Shown here: one piece after another, positions 1 through 10,620 of the stretch
How the letters are laid out: each line of letters begins with the position of its first letter
Position numbering within the stretch: the first letter of the stretch is position 1
From: Pterois miles
Taxonomy: Eukaryota; Chordata; Actinopteri; Perciformes; Scorpaenidae
Assembly: GCA_947000775.1 (NCBI GenBank)
Contig: CAMQGK010000140.1
Location: 62,001-126,000, forward strand
Length of the DNA stretch: 64,000 nt
Direction: 5' to 3'
Notes under the pieces: model-generated
The model's input: only the letters and a program-made list of their open reading frames with translations
What the model was told of the DNA's origin: nothing
Databases searched by the model: none
Made by a program: the position numbers and the translations under genes

Positions 1-576
1 TACAAGACACACTTGTCTCCTGAGCATCTAGCAGCGATTAGAGCTTAACTATCCAGATGCTAACCGGAGACTAAACTTGATTTTTCTACACCATGTACAT
101 CATAAACCCTTTAATATAATAACGGTTCATTGAAATCAGTTGGGAAATATAGACGTTAAAGTGCTTTTTATCCAGAGAAATGGCAGCTCCCTCGTTCACT
201 AGTACAGGGTTACAGATAAGTCTGGACAGGTCCAGTGTGGCGGCCACGCTGACGTATCGCTGCAGTGGGCTGAAGCGACGTCTATCTTTATACGTCTATG
301 GTAAATACAGCCTCACAAAGCTGCTGGCATGGCTGCTGTTTGAACAGCAGCCCCTGTTGTGTGACCGGTCTACAATATTTAAGAATTAATTTTGTTTTTG
401 AGCTTTTCTAAAAGGCTTGTTTCTTCTTCTGGTCTGCTTTCCACGTTTAGATCATTCCTTCGGTTAAACGTCCTCCTCGAGGCTATACAACCTCAGACAC
501 CCTGCTGGTTCATGTCTTGCATTGAAGTCGAAAATGTGTGGTGTGTATGTGGTTACACAGGTGAATACAGTATGCT

Positions 577-956
577 TCACCTGTTGAGCCTGGGACTGTG
601 AGGACAGTGGTGATGATGCCACAGGACATGATGGTTTTCCTGCCAGCATCTCCTCATGACGTCCAGGATCCCTTCATCGGTCACTGCTCCAGTTGATAAA
701 ACTTGTGACAACTAGAAGTAAAACAGAGGGAATAATCATAAAGGTACCAGGGTGGGGGGTCGGTCTCACCAGACACATAGGAGATAAGCATGCCTGAAAG
801 TATTGTGTAGATTTAGTAAATGATTGGTACTAGTTTGCGGTGCTTTTCCAGCAGAGAGTGTCTGTGAGATTCTCCAAACACCTCCATCAGGTTCTGCACC
901 GAAGCGCCATCTTTGCCCATCAGCAGCCAGAAGACTCGCTCCATGTTGTTCAGGTC
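577..956 (-). other. Two exon-like ORFs of an unrecognised gene or gene relic (unit 1)
   Basis: On the minus strand a pyrimidine tract and AG precede 956, opening 47 codons (DLNNMERVFWLLMGKDG..., ending LVPIIY and TAA at 813-815). A second acceptor (acttctag) precedes 711 and opens 44 codons (LSQVLSTGAVTDEGILDVMR...) to TGA at 577, with a good donor (CAACAG/gtgaag) at 581/580. The composition looks protein-like, but the first ORF ends in a stop without a clear donor. In another frame, 770-956 is open to a gtgaga donor. I do not recognise the protein. It may be the broken end of a neighbouring gene caught in the duplication. Confidence 0.3.
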
Positions 957-1197
957 CTACAGGCCAGAAGTCAAGGAGTGACCAAACATGCCAATACAAC
1001 GGTTCATTTCTTATAGCTTTACACACATGTAGGACATTTAAAATAATACCTGACTAACTTCATATGAATGGCAATTTTTTTAATGCCGAAATCGATAAAT
1101 TTGCTGGAGGTGTTACCAGCGCCAGACCTAGGGGGTATCTGGACCGGCAGAGAGGGCTACACAGGCGGTGAAGCACAGCGTAGCCAAGAGATAAACG

Positions 1198-1260
1198 CTG
1201 TAGATCAATAGGGAGAAAGACCAAAGTTAGCGTCTTGTCTCAGCCACAGCTTGTTTATTT
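1198..1260 (+). repeat. 63-bp direct repeat, left copy
   Basis: It begins ctgtagatcaatagggagaa and matches 1737-1799 with about four mismatches. The two copies are 539 bp apart. The arrangement could be residual element ends or a local duplication. It recurs in units 2-5; in unit 6 the left copy is deleted. Confidence 0.8.
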
Positions 1261-1736
1261 CTCCACAATTTCATACAGTATCTTCATTCACATATTAACA
1301 TATACAGTCCCTTTAACACGTATCAAGCACTATCGCATTATCGCATTATACATATTCTCCTAACTGGCACTTCACAGCAGCGCTAAGGCGCTTTGCCCAT
1401 GACACATTAACAAGTGTTAGAATACAACCACCGTCTTTACACACTGTTGGCTGGCTAACACTTTTTAGGAACATTTGCAACTTATTTTCTAACTCTACTG
1501 AACATTATGCCACTTCATATCACTTTACCACACTTACAAAACTACTGTGTAAAACTAAAGTTCACGGACGCAACTGCTAAAAATGGCGATCTCCTTCGTA
1601 GCATTTAGCAACATAGTAAACCCGCTACACTTCTCAAACATGTCAACATCTTCTTACAACATTAGCAGACGATTTATATAACATTCACATTAGCTGCTGA
1701 TACAACATAAACATTGAAAAATGAGTTTTGCAGTAC

Positions 1737-1799
1737 CTGTAGATCAATAGGGAGAAAGACCAAAGCTAGCTTCTTGTCTCAGCCACAGCTCGCTTATTT
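1737..1799 (+). repeat. 63-bp direct repeat, right copy
   Basis: Partner of 1198-1260. It is followed by a stretch ending gcgccatctactggcgggg, a composition often seen at the ends of fish mobile elements. Confidence 0.8.
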
Positions 1800-2314
1800 G
1801 TGAGCTGCGCGTGAGCAGAGCACGTAGTTACAGTCTCCCTTAAAAGATCTACAGCAGCACCAGGGCGCCATCTACTGGCGGGGAGGTGTAATAACCTCAA
1901 AATAAGGACTGTGGAGAAGCCGCTAGCCGTTTTAATGCTGCACGCTACCTCTGTCACGGACAGGAAACGGTGTCGTATGGCGATAACATGCGGCCCGGCC
2001 GGCCGTCGCTCTCATCTCCGTGGTCAAATGAGCTGACGATATCACTGAAGAGCACCCAGATACTGACATTTATGTTAAATGCATTCCAACGGCCCCCATG
2101 GAGCTGACCATGGATGGATAAAGAGAGCGGAGCTGACAGGAGAGCTAGAGACCACCTCGGAGAAATTAGAGGAAGTAGACAAACCTGAGTCAGCAGACAC
2201 CTGAACTGATGTGACTGAGTCAGTGAAAAGTAGTTTGTAGGCAAAATGGTTGAAATGTTCAGCTTCTGCCACTGAAAAGTGGTGCTCATATTTAACCTAA
2301 ACTGCTGAAAACAA

Positions 2315-2340
2315 AATAAATAAATAAATAAATAAATAAA
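2315..2340. repeat. (AAAT)n microsatellite
   Basis: Seven or so AAAT repeats beside the L2-like tail. They are present in all units with small length changes (shorter in unit 5, about 51097-51119). Confidence 0.9.
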
Positions 2341-2552
2341 AACAAAAGCAGAATTTGCATTTGTACTTTTTTGATGTAAGATTGATGGAGGCATAGGCAT
2401 ATGAGCAGTTGAGCAAATGGAGCAGATGCATATATCTATTTTTTCTATATCTACTTTTTGTCTTTTTATCACATCTGAAGGGGCTAAATTAAAAAAAAAA
2501 GAAAAACAACAGGTCTTTTAAGTGTTACATGGCTATTCATATTTTGCATCAA

Positions 2553-2842
2553 CCCATCCATCCATCGTTCTGCAACTGCTTATCCCATCTGGGATCACAG
2601 GGGGGCTGGAGCCGATCCCAGCTGACAGTGGGTGAAGGCGGGGTTCACTCCGGACAGGTCGCCAGTATATCGCAGAGCTGACACAAAACCATTCATTGTC
2701 ACATTCATACCTACAATTTAGAGTCACCAATTAACGGTGAGAAGATGCAAACTCCACACAGAAGAGCCCCAAGCTGAATTTGAACCTGTGAGCCTCTTTC
2801 TGTGAGGCAACAGTGCTAACCACTGCAGCACCATGCAGCCCA
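2553..2842 (-). mobile_element. L2-like LINE 3' tail or derived SINE, unit 1
   Basis: On the minus strand it reads from tgggctgcatggtgctgcag through gttagcactgttgcctcaca, gtgtggagtttgcat, attggtgactctaaattg and actggcgacctgtccggagt to a gatggatggatgg end. This is a very abundant fish repeat that I place with L2-type LINE tails. The segment usually found between the 'tgcat..ttctc' and 'ttaattggtgac' parts is missing, so this copy has an internal deletion. Confidence 0.65.
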
Positions 2843-2855
2843 TCATCCCTGTTGT

Positions 2856-2887
2856 TGAAACACAATGTAAACATACATTGTGTTTCA
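2856..2887. repeat. 13-bp perfect inverted repeat with 6-nt loop
   Basis: tgaaacacaatgt at 2856-2868 and acattgtgtttca at 2875-2887 form a hairpin directly beyond the L2-like tail. It recurs in all units. Confidence 0.85.
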
Positions 2888-3069
2888 CATTGTCCAGTGT
2901 GGATCACACAATGTAAATCTCATATGAATTGGATCATTGTTGTCACATAACGCTGATTTCCTGTTGCCAGGAGGTGACGCTATGACGTCAAATCAATATT
3001 GCCATGTAGATGTTTTCAGATGTTTTCAGGCCTGGACTGTTATGAAGTAGGTCAAGTTTGGGGCAGACT

Positions 3070-3300
3070 CACACATCTAGGTGAAATATGCCACCGGTGA
3101 AATCATTAGGGGGCGCTACGAAGCCAATTTGCTACATCCGACAATGGGACCAATGTCAAAATCTGATTTCACGCACTTCTGACAAGTGTGCCAATTTTCA
3201 AGATGTTTTGAATAGCCCAAGCACCTTGTTTTTCTGCTCAAAGACACAATATAATAATAATAATAATAATAATAATTAGGAAAACGATAGGGGCCCTCAT
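3070..3300. mobile_element. Short interspersed fish repeat with AAT microsatellite, class uncertain
   Basis: The run from about ctaggtgaaatatgccacc through attagggggcgctacg to (AAT)n and aaacgataggggccct has the look of a common teleost interspersed repeat ending in an AAT tract. I cannot place it in a class. The AAT run is at 3249-3277, and is two triplets longer in unit 4 (39085-39118). Copies lie at the same relative place in every unit. Confidence 0.4.
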
Positions 3301-3634
3301 CAATAAAAGACCTAACTCTCACTGTATGTGAATAGGAAACTAGGGATGGGCCTAATGTTTCAAAATAAAAGTTAATTCTACCCAAATACTACTTCCTGTC
3401 CCACACTTATACTTGTAAAGGCTTATTCCATCCAAAGATTACTTTCTAGATTCAAAACCGGCGAGACCTTAACATCCTTTGTGCAAAGTTCATTGGTGAA
3501 CAGTAAATTGTGTTGGAGATTTTTGGGATGCATCTTCAGTAGTGTTTCTTCAGATCATCGGGGTGTTTGGGCCTTTAACACTATACACCCTCACCAACGG
3601 GCTGATCAAACCTCAGCTTGCATCCCACGCCCAG

Positions 3635-3941
3635 TTAGCAGAAAAACAATTGCCTTTTAGGCTTGACCTTTTGGCTGCTTCTTTCTGTTGCTTCCGATGC
3701 ACCTTTGATGGCTGAGCGCTGGCTCTGGCCCCTGAATCCCAGGTCCCTCAAGGGTTTGGTGGTAGATGCTGCCACAAAAACTCTGAACCGGACCTCCACT
3801 GGGCGGATTTGTGTGTCCAGCCCCGATGTTGAGCTTCAGCGGCTCATTGGCCTCATCTACTGCCTCCTCCCGGGGCACGGTGAGCTCAGTGATGTAAACC
3901 GTCTTCAGGGAGGGGGACCAGAGCACCAAGTCGGGTCTTAA
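3635..3941 (-). pseudogene. Degraded mobile-element ORF fragment, unit 1
   Basis: The minus strand reads RPDLVLWSPSLKTVYITELT and then VPREEAVDEANEPLKL. After a break, another frame continues RPVEVRFRVFVAASTTKPLR, DLGFRGQSQRSAIKGASEAT, ERSSQ and a stop at 3635-3637. I recognise this as a C-terminal module found in many copies of fish retroelement-like ORFs. Relative to the usual form, a block between EPLKL and RGWNT is missing, and units 1-3 have lost one further base (GGACAC for GGAACAC, near 3819). It is non-functional. Confidence 0.5.
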
Positions 3942-4271
3942 ACCAGAAGTCTATCCGCATTTCAGCTTAGAAATTTCTGTCTTTTCAGCAACGCTTTGCA
4001 ATAAATTTCAGCTGTCATTTTCTGCAGGAAATGTGATCATCTAGTTTTTTTTAAAGTATTCTATTGCAGTGCTTCATTTAGCTGCTGTAACTGCTTATTA
4101 TCCATACTCAAACTGTTAAACTTAAACAATCATCACATGATCATCATCAGCACACTCTCAACCTAAAGTAGTTAGTCTTATTGCTATGTTCAAAAAGCTC
4201 CATTACATCCACTGTTATTTTTAATTTTTATTTTTCTATTTACAAATTATAAACAAATATACACATTACAA
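3942..4271. other. 3' flank of the kinase gene
   Basis: AT-rich, no open frame of interest. It contains the putative polyadenylation signal at 4227-4232 and a T run (about 4046) that varies in length between units. Confidence 0.5.
4227..4232 (-). terminator. Polyadenylation signal of kinase gene
   Basis: On the minus strand AATAAA lies 40 nt beyond the kinase stop codon, in an AT-rich 3' flank. The same hexamer sits at 16173-16178, 28118-28123, 40070-40075 and 53005-53010 behind the other copies. The position is right for a short 3' UTR, but several A/T-rich hexamers occur nearby, so the assignment is tentative. Confidence 0.4.
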
Positions 4272-7200
4272 CTAGTGGTCATCTATCTTGAACAGTGATA
4301 ACTGGTCAGCAGATGTCCTGGATTTGGACACCATCTTCCTGATCTTGCGAGGGAACCACAACAGTTTTCTCCTCACTCGCCGCATTATGCTGTCCCTACT
4401 GGAGTTGGCCTTGGGGCTGTCCACACCGGAGTCGTCCTCGACGGGTTCGGGGCTGTTGGGTTCCTGCTCCTCCACTGCCTCGCTGTGGACCGGCTGTTCT
4501 GACAGCAGGTCCCGATTCATCAGCGTGCGGGGGGACAGGGGCAGGGGGCTGCCGTACTCCTGGAGTTTTAAGAGAAAACCACTGTCAGTTATTTATATTC
4601 ATTGTTCATTCAATAGAGAGAAACAGATTTATTCAGCCTCTACCAGCAGTGAGAGGTGAGGAGCTGGAGGAAAAACTGTAGCCTACCTCCTTGAAGCGGA
4701 AGGCAACATAACAGAAGTCTGTCGATCCATCCTGGACATCACCACCGTGAGGAGATGTGTCCGACAGCAGAAGAGGGCACTCTGAAACAACCAATATGAG
4801 TTAAGTCGCGGGAAAGACATATTGACGTACATATTTATCCTAAAATTCACACCAAACATCACTGAAAAAAACTGCTATTACTACTGCTACTATCTACTAT
4901 TCATGTCAGACAGGAGTATTTGGCTGCGGTCGAAGAATTCAAAATAAATTGAAACCAGATGGTCGTCACTTGCCACTCATATTCATCAACATGAATCCCA
5001 ATTAGTATACGACTGTATGAAGATAATATGCAAGATAAGCATATTGTTTGTTTTCATGAACAGCAGAATGATGCGTCACTGTAAATGTTGCAGCTGCAAG
5101 GAATTGTGGGACGGCATTATCTCCTTTCCTTTGGTAAAGGATGCTCCAGTGTGTCCTAAGCTAAAGGAGATGAGAAAGGAAGCACTGATGCACCTTTCCT
5201 CAGCGTTTAGAGAGTCTGAGCAGCTCTCATCACGGCTGCTACTCAGATACTTCGGGGTCATTTCACTCCGTCAGGAACCTTCCTCAGAGAAAAAGACTTT
5301 TCGTCCGCAGCCTTTGTCAATGTGTCTGCGTTGGCACCTACCTTTAAAGGTGCGTGTGTCCTCCTCATTGTCCAGTTTAGGGACGTACGGAGGCCTCTGA
5401 TTAAGGAGGTCGCTCCAGTCCACAGCTTTGAAGAATGGGTGTCTTTTCACCTCATAGGCTCCTCCTGGAGAAGAAATGACAACAACATTTAGTTTGTACA
5501 TCTCCACATGTTGGTCCTGATACCTGACCCAAACATTCCACACTGCCCTCAAAGGTCTCTGGATCTCTCAGGGTCTAGTCTCTCTATGGACATTATCACT
5601 TTATATGTAGCTCACGTCTGACCGTGACACCACTTAGTACTCCAATAAAACACAGTTTCTCTGTTTCTTATACAGTCTGTCGTTAGTAAAGCTGTCACTT
5701 ACTTGTACCAAGACGCGTCTCACAGTTCTTATCCAAGAGAAGATGCAGGAGGCTGTTGGCAGCCTGTATCCCTGGATTGTCTATATTTGGTGTCAAGAGT
5801 TCATCTGGAAAAGAAGCACATATCAGTTGATCTGATCAAGGACTTTACATTTAATTGACATCACCAAAGGGACCGAATGACATAATTCTTAGACGAAAAC
5901 ATCATAAACCTAGCGTAAAAATGTAAATCTCAAATTCAAACGAAACAAGAAATGAAAGCTACTTTGTGACAGATTTTAAAGTTAAATCACAAAGTAGCTA
6001 CGTGTTGAGTCATTTTTAAAATACAGAAAGATTCATTCAGAACGGCTAGAGTGACAAACGTGTAGAAAGGTTGCATGTGATGAGAAGATAATGAATGAGC
6101 TAAAGATTCCTACCTTTGGTCACTCGGCGACGGACCTCCGGAGCATCCTTGACCCAGTCCTTGATCCTGTAACCGAAAGGTGTGACGCCAAACAGGAATT
6201 TGTACAGAATAATCCCTGCGGCCCACCAGTCTACGGGCTTTCCGTAGCCCGTCCGTAGTATCACCTCTGGGGCTAAATATGGAAGCGTGCCGCAACACTG
6301 TGGGAGAAAATGAAGTAGGAAAATACATATAACACAGGATTTACACAAGTTTAAATAAGAAGAAAGAAAGAAAAGAATAGAAGAGACTAACCTCTCCATC
6401 AGTGAACTCTCTGGCAACTTGCCGACAGGCTTCCTCAGTCAGGCAGGCTGCCATGTTCACTGACCCGGACTTGGACAGCCCGAAATCCGCCACAGTTAGG
6501 TGTCCCGTGTTTGTGATCAGAAGACTACAATGGAGGGAAGCAGAACATGTCTCATGTTACACTATATGACAGGATTGGTCCACTTCAGTAGCAAGAAGGA
6601 CAAACAGGAAAGTCATTGGGGGTTTGTGGGCTACTACTCTACACAGTGGACAAATATGCTGCTTTATGCTAATGTAGGTGTGTATTTATTATTGGTTATC
6701 AATGAACAACACAAAACAATGATAGATATTGTCCAGAAATCCTCACAGGTACTGACTTTAGCATCAAAAATATGCTCCAATCATAACATGCAAACTGCAG
6801 CCCAACAGGCAACAGCAGTTGTCAGTGTGTCAGTGTGCTGACTTGACTATGACTTGATCCAAACTGCATGTGATTATCATAAAGTGCTCATGTCTGTAAA
6901 GGGGAGATTGGTGGCTATCCACACAACCCATTTACATTCATACATCTGGAGGTCAGAGGTCAAGGGGCCAGTCTGACCCTCTCGCCAAAATTCAGCAGAA
7001 GTATTTAACCTTATTTGCAACAAGCTATGACACGGTTGGTACCGACGGATTCAATATCACGATACCAGTATTTTCACTGTGTCTTTAAAACTGACCCCAG
7101 TACAATATCCAGAAGATCAGTTGTCTTAATGCCTTCAAGACATTAGTGTTGTTAAGGTGAATTTGCATTAATCCGTTATTATTGTGTAAACTTTGACATG

Positions 7201-9620
7201 GTAGATTAATACTGAAGACATTAATACTGAAGACTGAGAAAATGCCTGTCGTCAAAGCTAAAGGGGGCTACAAAAGATTGGGTAAAAATATCAGTACTGG
7301 GAGAGTTTCTGTAAATTTAGCTCCAACTTAAAAAGAGGTTTGTTACACCCTTCTCCTGAACAGCGATTGTCCAATCATAGCTAAGCAACTATATCTAGGC
7401 ATGTCACTTCTGTCAGGCTTTGAGTTTCCTAAAGCAACATTATCAGAGCAAAGAAATGGCTTTAAACAGTGTTTATATCTACAAATAATTAAATGTATAA
7501 AGAAATCATAAACAGTGGATGTCTACGCTCTCCGAGTGCCCTTCTAGATTTAAAACTGGTCAGTTGGAAAGAGAAAGAAAGTCAGAGACTGTGTTTTCAA
7601 CCAACTCATTAAAATTACGTTAGCTTTGTTAGCTCGCTAGCTTCGGCTGAGACATCTGCCAGCGACAGAGTAGCAGCTTCTAATTTCCAGCCAACAACCA
7701 TCAATTTTGATGGCTAGAAATTTCAAACCTCAAATGGTATATCTGCCACCAACGTTGTTGTAAACTGTACCATGCAATAATGAAAAGCATGACAGGCGTA
7801 GTAACAATAACTAAGGAGGGCCTAAAACCAGACATGGAAAAACAATAAATTATGAGATTATGAAGATGTCCCTTCCAAAGGGACAGGTCGAAGCCTTACT
7901 TGTCAGGTTTGAGGTCTCGGTGGATGATGCCGTGGTTGTGGATGTACTCCAGTGCTAACACGAGCTCTGCAGCGTAGAAGCGGGCCACATATACAGCGAA
8001 ACACTTATTGTATGTCAGCAAGGTGCCAAAATCCCCACCTACAAGATCAGCGAGAGACACAACAGGTCAGATGCTATGTGTAGGTCTTCTCAGAGTGTGT
8101 CACATGTGTACAGTGGATACAGTGTATATGCATGTATGACCGATCCAAAAGCAACCTCCTTACCTCCGACATACTCCATCACCATGTACATGTGGTTCTT
8201 CGTCTCAAATGAGCAAAACAAGGAGACGACAAGAGGGCTGTCAAGGAAGGCGAGGATGTCCCGCTCCAGCAGGACGTCATCCCTCTGTTCCTTGTACTGC
8301 GGTTTGATTTGCTTCATGGCAAAAACCCGACGAGTCTCCTTGTGGCGCACAAGGTTTACAGTACTGGACAAGAGAGGAAAGGAAACGTGAGCAGCTTCTA
8401 TGACTGAGTATCAGAAAAGAAACTGTCCAGATGGAGCAAAATAACTCTACACCACATCTCTCTCTTTTCTGCTTTGACTGGACTCTCTGCGCTATCCAAA
8501 GAGTCAGTGTGAACACAAAGACAGCAGTCTGTCTTACTCACCCAAAGGCACCTTTGGCAATGTATTTGCCGATGTCAAAGTCGCTCCTCACCGGTTTTAT
8601 CGGAGGAGGCCTGCAGGCTGCGCGGGTCTAAATCAAACACAGGAACGACAAAAAAGTTGAAATGCAAAATGTATACTGAGCTAAAGTTACATCAGAAAAG
8701 CAGCCTTGTTTTCAGTTTGACAAACCAGCCTTTTTTAGTGGATCCAGTGGGACTGTGTAATACTTAAAATTTCAATTTACCTTCAGTGGAGTTATAAAAA
8801 TCATCATATTTCAACCATAAATTGTTTTGCAGTCCAAATGAATAGAAGTGAACAGGTAAAACTACAATGATTAAATTAATAAGATTAAATCACATTATTT
8901 AGTCATTCTTTTTATGCCACGATGGGTAACAACACTGTGTATATTAATGAAGCGTTGCACTGCAAATTTTATCATAAACCAAAATATCATTGCTGGGTCT
9001 TTAAAATACCCGTAGTTGCATTCCCCCTCTGTCTGAAATGCTCCATTTTAGGGCCTGTCTCTTTAAGACCCCCTTCTGAAAAAACCCAGTCTGCTTGTGA
9101 GGCAAATATATAAATAGACAAATAATATAAATAGTACACCTTTAAAAAAGGTAGTTTGTGGGTTGGTAGGTACTCCAGATACTCAAATGTATGTGTACGA
9201 GCACTGTAAAGTGAGTTTTTCATGATATGTCCCCTTTAAAACATCATTTCAGTGAGAATGGTTTTGGGATTTTTGTTATTTGGAGAAACAGGTTGCAAAT
9301 TACAAAGAGAAGATCACTTGTTTTGCATCACATAGTGCTGGCGTAGGCTAAATCATCATCAGTGTTAATAAGATTTAAATGTTTGAATCAGCTGGAAACA
9401 AAACGTCTCAAAGATGAGAAATACTTACCTCGTGGAGAATCTTCTCCAGTTTATTTTCCAGCTCCAGGAAGTAGCTGCAGCTGACCAGGCCGCCCTGCAG
9501 CACGTCGCCACAGGTTCTGGTCAGCTCAGCGAGCTGGCTCTGGATGAACGTCAGGGTCCGGGTGGCCCGAGGTAGATCGCCGTCAGAGAACTTCACCGTC
9601 TTCGCCATGTGGACCAGGTG
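4272..9620 (-). CDS. MAST-family serine/threonine protein kinase, compact form, copy 1
   Basis: Coding exons in transcript order: 9429-9620 (ATG at 9608), 8542-8627, 8164-8363, 7900-8038, 6392-6524, 6114-6297, 5703-5804, 5342-5464, 4687-4781, 4272-4559. All junctions are AG/GT and the phases add up to 1530 nt, a 509-aa protein. Residues 1-60 resemble the MAST N-terminal domain (GLVSCSYFLELENKLEKIL). The kinase domain runs from about 77 to 352: glycine loop AKGAFGTV at 84-91, ATP lysine K106 (FAMK), helix-C E122, HRDLKPDN with D197, DFG D215, APE E257 and RLG at 338-340. An AGC-type tail follows to about 382. Residues 474-493 are strongly basic. GKPVDWWAAGIILY and the S/A-x-G-A-Y/F-G glycine loop point to MAST rather than other AGC kinases. 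MAST kinases phosphorylate Ser/Thr and associate with microtubules; this role is inferred. PDZ and the long C-terminus are absent. Earlier 5' UTR exons cannot be excluded. Confidence 0.88.
5957..5999. repeat. 13-bp perfect inverted repeat in a kinase intron
   Basis: agctactttgtga (5957-5969) and tcacaaagtagct (5987-5999) are separated by 17 nt in the intron between exons 6114-6297 and 5703-5804. The stem is identical in all five complete units, although neighbouring bases vary (tacgtgttgag versus tacatgttgaa in unit 5). Confidence 0.85.
6525..7899 (-). other. Longest intron of the kinase gene
   Basis: 1375 bp between the exon ending in HRDLKPD and the exon starting with N-LLIT. AT-rich with no exon-like frame. 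The stretch at 7030-7075 (ggttggtaccgacggattca...) looks like a mobile-element end, but I cannot delimit it. Sites 7106 and 7120 vary between units. Confidence 0.6.
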
Positions 9621-10620
9621 CTTGAATGACAGCAAAATGTAGTTAGACAATTACAGTACAGTAGTATCTACATTCATACAGATGAGCTCACCTACTGTAG
9701 TATAACCAGTAATAGTCTGATGCACAAATATACTGAATATAAAAGCTGTTCGAAAATAAACAATAATCCCACTTTTAGAAAAAAAAATGGTGCTCAGTAA
9801 TGTTTCATATACTTCTACAAAACACAATAAACCTGAACCTCAGTTTGTTTGATTTCTCCAAATGTGATAACTAGATTATAGCAAACTAAACTGCAGAGGA
9901 AGAGCTGTGACTGTGAACTAAAATTATATGGCCAAATAAGTCTATACACTGTCCATTTATCAGATGATAATCAACTTTTTTATGGGATATCAACTTTAAA
10001 ATGCTAAAATAAAGTGTTAATAAAAGGAAATAAATACATACAGTTCTCAAGATACAGGATCTTTTTGCTAACGATAATAGCAGAGAAACAGTCAATACAA
10101 GCTGACAACGCAAAATCCACCAGTCAGTTTTCACCACTTAACTGAGGCTGCTGAGTCAATTGATGTGTGTCTGTCTGTCCTCTGTGCTGCAGGTCTCCAA
10201 ATGATGTAAACAAACCATCTCCAGGAGTTTCAAAACTCTCCTGTAAATTCAAAAAATTCAAGGACTCTGATTGGCTCCTGTGAATCAACAAAACTCAGCT
10301 TGTTGCCATGATTTGTTGCCATGTTCTCCACTATGAGACCAATACAGGAATATTATCTTATCTTATCTTATAAAAACAAAAAACTATGTGGCATTTGCTC
10401 AAATAACAATGCTTTGTATAAACAATATAAAACCATTTTAATATGTGTATAATAATGTGACTATCAAACAGTTTCATTTGAAATAATGGTAATGTAATAA
10501 TTGTTTTACGCATCTCAACACCACAGTTTTCGGACATGAGGAAAAATGAAAAAGAAAAGTTTGGATGCATAAAAGGCTTCAGAAATTGTATTAAATATTT
10601 TTTTGTGCGTATATACATAG
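9621..10620. other. 5' flank of the kinase gene
   Basis: No supported coding exon. It holds the candidate promoter and a short ttatcttatcttatctta run at about 10351-10371. The first-exon acceptor (tgctgtcattcaag on the minus strand) adjoins 9620. Confidence 0.5.
10150..10300 (-). promoter_or_regulatory. Candidate promoter of the kinase gene
   Basis: An inverted CCAAT box (ATTGG at 10270-10274 on the plus strand) lies about 660 bp upstream of the predicted ATG at 9608. The region between holds no recognisable coding exon, so a non-coding first exon followed by an intron ending at the 9620/9621 acceptor is plausible. I see no clear TATA box. Equivalent sites are at offsets of +11946 and +23891 in units 2 and 3, and at 46206-46210 in unit 4. 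Confidence 0.25.

Larger units (their letters stand above)
957..2552. other. Mobile-element-rich intergenic stretch
   Basis: No supported gene. It holds two 63-bp direct repeats (1198-1260 and 1737-1799), a truncated BED-finger relic near 1936-2000 and an (AAAT)n tract at about 2315-2340. The rest is AT-rich sequence in which I see no open frame with protein character. The same stretch recurs in every unit. Confidence 0.6.

Noticed and set aside
766..1026. 86-codon minus-strand frame
   Set aside because: It crosses the acceptor at 956 into intron-like sequence. The frame beginning with DLNNMER looks more protein-like, although the open frame 770-956 with its gtgaga donor is kept as an alternative.
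1198..1799. Direct repeats as LTRs of a short retroelement
   Set aside because: They are only 63 bp, with no TG...CA ends, primer-binding site or polypurine tract that I can point to.
3088..3279. Plus-strand frame ending in an Asn run
   Set aside because: The Asn run is the AAT microsatellite, and the frame lies in an interspersed repeat.
5017..5400. 127-codon plus-strand frame repeated in each unit
   Set aside because: It overlaps the kinase exon 5342-5464 and its intron on the opposite strand; the kinase exon explains the conservation.
7030..7130. Possible MITE in the long kinase intron
   Set aside because: ggttggtaccgacgg resembles known element ends, but I could not find a matching second end or a target duplication.
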